A stretch of DNA of 64,000 nucleotides, taken from CAYNRA01 sp046296415. GTDB taxonomy: Bacteria > Bacteroidota > Bacteroidia > Cytophagales > Spirosomataceae. Each line of letters begins with the position of its first letter. The stretch's first letter is position 1. Under the pieces are notes generated by a model, which saw only the letters and a list, made by a program, of their open reading frames with translations, made no database searches and was not told where the DNA came from. Location of the stretch: assembly GCA_046296415.1 (NCBI GenBank), contig JBKBLN010000005.1:38766-102765 (forward strand). The letters are read 5' to 3'. The translations under genes were made by a program, and so were the position numbers. This document shows, one piece after another, positions 60,755 to 64,000 of this stretch.

Positions 60755-61816
60755 ATGCAATCTTTTTTCACCCAGGATCCCGTGCAGCGGGCGGCCTTTT
60801 TGACACACTTTACGACGCCGCAGCGGGTTGCCCTCATGACTCATCAACAGCCAGACGGCGACGCGATGGGGTCTTCATTGGGTTTTCAGGCCATATTGGA
60901 GGCATTAGGCCATACCACGTTGGTCATTACCCCGACAGCCTATCCCGATTTTTTAGGTTGGATGCCCCAAGCAGAGCAAACCATTTCATTTGAAAGTGAC
61001 CGAGCGAATGAAGCGATTTCCTTTTTGGAAACAGCGGATTGGCTTTTTATTCTCGACCTTTCGGCTCCGTCTCGAGTCAAAGGGCTGGAACCACATGTTT
61101 CGGCTTTTTCAGGCAAAATTCTTTTAGTGGACCATCACGAGGAACCTAGTTTACGGGCTGATTTTGTTTATTGGGATCAAAAAGCGGCAGCTACTTGTCA
61201 GTTAATATTTGATTTAGTCAAAGCGCTTGACTGGCTACCTGCCATTAATTTAGTAGCGGCACAATGTCTGTATGTCGGCTTGTTAACGGACACAGGTTCT
61301 TTCCGTTTTCCTTCTACACTTCCCGCTGTGCACGAAGCGGCTGCTTATTTTTTATCTCTAGGAGTTTCTCCGGCCTTAACCTACCGACGTTTATTCGACA
61401 CCCAAAGGGTAAGTCGGCTTCGATTAACGGGATATGCCTTGGCTGAAAAGCTGGTGTATTTGCCAGAATATCGAGTGGCCTACATTAGTTTTACACTAGA
61501 CGAGTTACATCGTTTTGGTTCTCAACAAGGCGATACCGAAGGGTTGGTCAACTATGGATTGTCTATTGATGGTGCCGTGATGTCGGTTATCTTTGTGGAA
61601 AAAGAGGATCTTATAAAAATGTCCTTTCGGTCGGTGGATGGGTTTTCTGTCAGTGCCTTCGCTAGGGATCATTTCGAGGGTGGGGGGCATCACAACGCAG
61701 CCGGCGGGCGGTCTGAACTTTCCTTGGAAGAAACCATTCAAAAATTCTTAAATCTATTGCCTATTTATCAGGAGCAATTGACTTCGCAGCCGAGATTGGG
61801 TCAATCGGTTGATTAA
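60755..61816 (+). CDS. DHH family phosphoesterase (NrnA-like)
   Basis: This 353-aa enzyme has the DHH superfamily motifs HQQPDGDAMGSSLGFQ (motif I), LFILDLSAPSR (motif II), LLVDHHEEPS (motif III), LLTDTGSFRFPS, and the C-terminal DHHA1 motif DHFEGGGHHNAAGGR. This layout matches the bifunctional NrnA nanoRNase and 3'-phosphoadenosine phosphatase, which degrades short RNA and pAp. NrnA is common where orn is missing. It lies 51 bases upstream of the first FKBP lipoprotein gene. Confidence 0.93.
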   Translation: MQSFFTQDPVQRAAFLTHFTTPQRVALMTHQQPDGDAMGSSLGFQAILEALGHTTLVITPTAYPDFLGWMPQAEQTISFESDRANEAISFLETADWLFILDLSAPSRVKGLEPHVSAFSGKILLVDHHEEPSLRADFVYWDQKAAATCQLIFDLVKALDWLPAINLVAAQCLYVGLLTDTGSFRFPSTLPAVHEAAAYFLSLGVSPALTYRRLFDTQRVSRLRLTGYALAEKLVYLPEYRVAYISFTLDELHRFGSQQGDTEGLVNYGLSIDGAVMSVIFVEKEDLIKMSFRSVDGFSVSAFARDHFEGGGHHNAAGGRSELSLEETIQKFLNLLPIYQEQLTSQPRLGQSVD

Positions 61817-61867
61817 TTGTGTATTCATCAAATCATTCAATTCTATATTTTTTTAACACTAGACAAC

Positions 61868-62716
61868 ATGAATAGTAAGATCGTAGGTGTGGTAGCTTTC
61901 GTCGCGAGTGCGTTGGTTGCCTGTAATCAGTTTAAAGTAACAACCACAGAAGACGGCGACCGTCTACAAGTACATGAAAAAGGAGAGTCCGGTCGTTTAC
62001 CTAAAGAAGGTGACTTGGTGACGTTTGATTTGGTGATTAAATCCCCCAAGGATACCGTGATGAAAAGTACTTACTTGGAGGGTGCGCCGGTAACGTTGAA
62101 AATGCAGAAAATGGGTTTCAAGGGGTCATTTGAGCGAGCACTTTTTCACATTGGTGAAGGAGACAGTACAACCGTTTTGGTCTCGGCGGACTCTCTATAT
62201 GCACAGGTGCAGCAACCACTCCCTCCAGATATGCCCAAAGGCAGTGATTTAAAGTTCATTGTGAAAATGAAGAAAATCCAAACGGAGAAGGAAATGGAGA
62301 CTGAGATGAACAAAAAGAAAGCTGACGAAGGTAAAATCATGGCGGATTATGTAGCTAAAAATATGCCGAAGGCCGAAAAAACAGCCGAAGGACTTTATTT
62401 TGTTACACAAAAAGCGGGAGCTGGGGCAACGCCGAAGACCGGAGAAAGCGTAGTAGTAAAATACACAGGGAAGTTCATGGATGGAAAAGTTTTTGACTCT
62501 TCTGAAGGACGCGATCCCATCACCGTTCCTTTGGGACAACAAATGGTGATCCCCGGTTGGGAGGTTATGTTGTCGAAAATGACTAAAGGTCAGAAAGTGA
62601 CGGTTTTGATCCCTTCTGAATTGGCGTATGGTGCCCAAGGTGCCGGAAACGTCATTCCACCTTACACCCCGATTGTCTTCGATATGGAAGTAATGGATAT
62701 TGTAACTAAAAAGTAA
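61868..62716 (+). CDS. FKBP-type peptidyl-prolyl isomerase lipoprotein (first of two)
   Basis: From ATG 61868 this is a 282-aa lipoprotein (ASALVAC, Cys19). It has two FKBP-like units. The N-terminal one (about 38-140; EGDLVTFDLVIKSPKD, FKGSFERALFHIGEGDSTTVLV) is degenerate. The C-terminal one (about 195-282) is canonical: GESVVVKYTGKFMDGKVFDSSEGRD, in parts, IPGWEVMLSKMTKGQKVTVLIPSELAYGAQG, also in parts, and VIPPYTPIVFDMEVM. It likely assists folding of outer-membrane or secreted proteins, and resembles FKBP lipoproteins such as GldI. A TTG upstream is rejected because it would delay the signal. Confidence 0.93.
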   Translation: MNSKIVGVVAFVASALVACNQFKVTTTEDGDRLQVHEKGESGRLPKEGDLVTFDLVIKSPKDTVMKSTYLEGAPVTLKMQKMGFKGSFERALFHIGEGDSTTVLVSADSLYAQVQQPLPPDMPKGSDLKFIVKMKKIQTEKEMETEMNKKKADEGKIMADYVAKNMPKAEKTAEGLYFVTQKAGAGATPKTGESVVVKYTGKFMDGKVFDSSEGRDPITVPLGQQMVIPGWEVMLSKMTKGQKVTVLIPSELAYGAQGAGNVIPPYTPIVFDMEVMDIVTKK

Positions 62717-62720
62717 ATTG

Positions 62721-63575
62721 ATGAAACGAGTAGGATGGTTGAGTTTGGCATGTATTGCCCTTGGATTTTTGACAAGCTGTAACATGAATTCATTGGAAAA
62801 TGAATACGAAGCAGCGGATGACCGAAATGCCGCCGAAATTACGGCGTATGCACAGCGTAATAACTTGACTCTGAGCAAAACAGCTTTAGGTGTATCGTAT
62901 CAAATTACCCAAGCCAATCCCAGCGGCCGGACGCTGAAAGAGGGAGAGCAAGCAGAACTTTTTTATAAGCTTTCTCTGTTGGATGGAACGGTGTTGGATA
63001 CGGCACTCGTTAAACCTGCTCGAATCGGATTTTTCAATGGTGCCGCCTTTACCGGCTTCTTGGATGCCATGTTTCAATTAAAAGAGGGTGAAAAAGGTAT
63101 CTTTTTGATTCCATCTTCTTTGGCTTTCGCGAATCGGCCACCGGCGGGTGTTCCACAATGGGCTGTTATGCGGGCCGATATTGAAGCACGTAAATATCGA
63201 ACCGAAGTTGAACAAATTCAGGAGCACATTGCGGTTAATAAATTAACCGTATCCCGGGTTACCTCAACGAATTTACACTTGGTGAAAACGGGTACCGTGG
63301 CCGCTGGAGATAGTTTACGGACGGGAGATCGAGTTGTGGTTAAGTATAAAGGTTTGTATCTCGACAATACTTCGTTTGATAGTGGCGACTTCACTATGTT
63401 ACTGGGTGGTGGTACTTCGATCAAGGGCTTTGAGGAAGGAGTTCGCCTATTGAAAGTAGGAGAGAAGGGTACGATTTTATTTCCGTCTGAAATCGGTTAT
63501 GGTAAAAACGGATCCGGTCGAATCCCACCGTACACCCCGTTGAAATTTGAAATTGAAATTTTATCTAGGAATTAA
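62721..63575 (+). CDS. FKBP-type peptidyl-prolyl isomerase lipoprotein (second of two)
   Basis: From ATG 62721 this is a 284-aa lipoprotein (GFLTSC, Cys20 or so). It repeats the plan of its neighbour, with an N-terminal FKBP-like unit (about 60-150; EGEQAELFYKLSLLDGTVLDT in parts, then GFLDAMFQLKEGEKGIFLIPSSLAF, in parts) and a C-terminal unit (about 185-284; GDRVVVKYKGLYLDNTSFDS, IKGFEEGVRLLKVGEKGTILFPSEIGYGKNG, RIPPYTPLKFEIEIL; in pieces). It starts 4 bases after the first FKBP gene and probably arose from an old duplication. The aromatic active-site pattern looks changed in the N-terminal unit, so it may be non-catalytic. Confidence 0.93.
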   Translation: MKRVGWLSLACIALGFLTSCNMNSLENEYEAADDRNAAEITAYAQRNNLTLSKTALGVSYQITQANPSGRTLKEGEQAELFYKLSLLDGTVLDTALVKPARIGFFNGAAFTGFLDAMFQLKEGEKGIFLIPSSLAFANRPPAGVPQWAVMRADIEARKYRTEVEQIQEHIAVNKLTVSRVTSTNLHLVKTGTVAAGDSLRTGDRVVVKYKGLYLDNTSFDSGDFTMLLGGGTSIKGFEEGVRLLKVGEKGTILFPSEIGYGKNGSGRIPPYTPLKFEIEILSRN

Positions 63576-63597
63576 TTCCTCCAAACAAAATCCAACG

Positions 63598-63637
63598 AAC
63601 AGGAAGGTGATGGTAACATGACCTTCCTGTTTTTTTA
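63598..63637 (+). terminator. Terminator after the FKBP pair
   Basis: AACAGGAAGGT (63598-63608) pairs with ACCTTCCTGTT (63621-63631) around a 12-base loop, followed by TTTTTT. It closes the nrnA-FKBP-FKBP run. Confidence 0.85.
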
Positions 63638-63651
63638 TGGGTAGGTGGTAC

Positions 63652-63900
63652 GAACGATCGTCCTCCCAGGGGCCATTTAGAGCCCATCAGCGATTCAATT
63701 TGCAAAAACAAAGGTAATCGATCGAAACGAGGAAAAGCTCCGAGGAGAGTGACTTGTCGACGAACGGCTCCGAAGGAGCCATTTAGAGCCAATTCACGAT
63801 TCAATTTGTAAAAAACAAGGTAATCTATTGAGGCGAGTAAAGCCCCAAGGGAATTTGATTCGCTAACGAACGGCTCCCTCGGAGCCCCCCGTTTGTAGCC
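63652..63900. repeat. Degenerate tandem repeat of about 106 bases, three units, each with a hairpin
   Basis: Unit 1 (63652-63761) and unit 2 (63762-63867) align over almost their whole length, with a well-kept core that includes GCCATTTAGAGCC and CGATTCAATTTG. Unit 3 begins at 63868 and keeps only the first 30 or so bases. Units 2 and 3 contain a perfect hairpin, GGCTCC-GAA-GGAGCC (63766-63780) and GGCTCC-CTC-GGAGCC (63872-63886), with differing loops; unit 1 keeps a degenerate form. No protein is supported. The organisation is that of intergenic repeat elements. Confidence 0.72.
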
Positions 63901-64000
63901 AATGAACAAGATTCACCCGATACCGGACAAGCGCCGTCGGTGCGACCCGTTGGAGGTATTCATTTTTGAAAAAATGGGTATTGGGTCGATGGAGGAATAC
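63901..64000. repeat. Block of nested inverted repeats at the window edge
   Basis: The last 100 bases are gene-free and more GC-rich in their middle. ATTCACCCGATACC (63911-63924) and GGTATTGGGTCGAT (63977-63990) form an imperfect inverted repeat (11 of 14 pairing). Inside it GCGCC-GTC-GGTGC (63931-63943) and ATTCATTTTT-GA-AAAAATG (about 63958-63976) form smaller hairpins. GGAGG occurs twice, at 63952 and 63991. It joins the preceding repeats and continues beyond the window. Confidence 0.5.

Noticed and set aside
63565..63909. A 114-codon minus-strand frame across the repeat region
   Set aside because: It consists of the degenerate tandem repeats and the operon terminator, crosses the end of the FKBP gene, and has no recognisable protein features.
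1..64000. Search for CRISPR arrays, transposases, integrases, toxin-antitoxin or defence islands
   Set aside because: No regularly spaced direct repeats of CRISPR type and no mobile-element or defence gene families were recognised. The YwqK-like secreted protein at 15744 is sometimes labelled as an antitoxin family, but its signal peptide and lack of a toxin neighbour argue against that.

Overview
The window is a gene-dense stretch of chromosome from a member of the Bacteroidota, most likely of the Cytophagales type. The evidence is a TonB-dependent receptor followed by a DUF4249 lipoprotein, other Bacteroidota-restricted families (DUF2911, DUF4293, DUF4296, GldG), many short lipoproteins, moderate GC, starts without Shine-Dalgarno sequences, and promoters of the Bacteroidota type (-33 TTTG, -7 TAnnTTTG). 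No transposase, integrase, phage gene or CRISPR array is visible. Species assignment is not possible from reading alone.

Layout. 1-6.2 kb: TonB receptor end and DUF4249 lipoprotein, then mraY, a VWA-like lipoprotein and yraN on the minus strand, then lipB and a cysteine desulfurase. 6.2-9.5 kb: DsbD-like protein, cyclophilin and phosphatidylserine decarboxylase, all minus. 9.6-13.5 kb: large TPR membrane protein whose start codon overlaps a near-consensus parS site, an ABC ATPase and a DUF2911 protein. 13.6-16.7 kb: membrane protein and GDP-fucose synthase (minus), MORN-like secreted protein (plus). 16.9-18.8 kb: atpD-atpC. 18.8-21.2 kb: NeuD-like acyltransferase and a DUF58 pair (minus). 21.3-28.2 kb: DUF4296 lipoprotein, polyprenol-phosphate mannosyltransferase, gcvT, acyl-CoA dehydrogenase, AraC regulator, def, omega-amidase and tRNA-Val. 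28.3-35.7 kb: two-component system, mreBCD, serine hydrolase, a possible 23-aa membrane peptide and a haloperoxidase-like lipoprotein. 35.8-38.4 kb: Hsp20, DegP-like protease, SPOR lipoprotein. 38.5-46.3 kb: polysaccharide export genes (Wzi, Wza-like, Wzz-like) followed by a large FAD/Fe-S oxidoreductase. 46.3-50.4 kb: molybdenum cofactor cluster moaA-moeA-moaC with a ModF-like twin ATPase (minus). 50.5-57.9 kb: prfA, rdgB, AraC regulator, DUF4293, gldG, dnaN and a CarH-like MerR/B12 regulator. 58-64 kb: metG, ndk, nrnA-like phosphoesterase, two FKBP lipoproteins and a repeat-rich non-coding block.

The window mixes housekeeping (translation, cell wall, ATP synthase, replication clamp) with envelope functions (lipoproteins, disulfide chemistry, folding, polysaccharide export, rod-shape genes). 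Several classic clusters are split here: mraY is outside a dcw cluster, atpDC is apart from the other ATP synthase genes, gldG has no gldF beside it, and mreBCD lacks a following PBP2/rodA. Most convergent gene pairs are separated by strong bidirectional hairpin terminators, some of which overlap stop codons.

The items most worth checking are the CarH-like photoreceptor candidate with full B12 motifs but no equivalent of the light-state upper His ligand, the parS site at a start codon, the degenerate hairpin-bearing repeats at the right edge, the 23-aa membrane peptide, and the in-frame open extension after the TPR gene. No clearly new multi-gene defence or biosynthetic system is visible.
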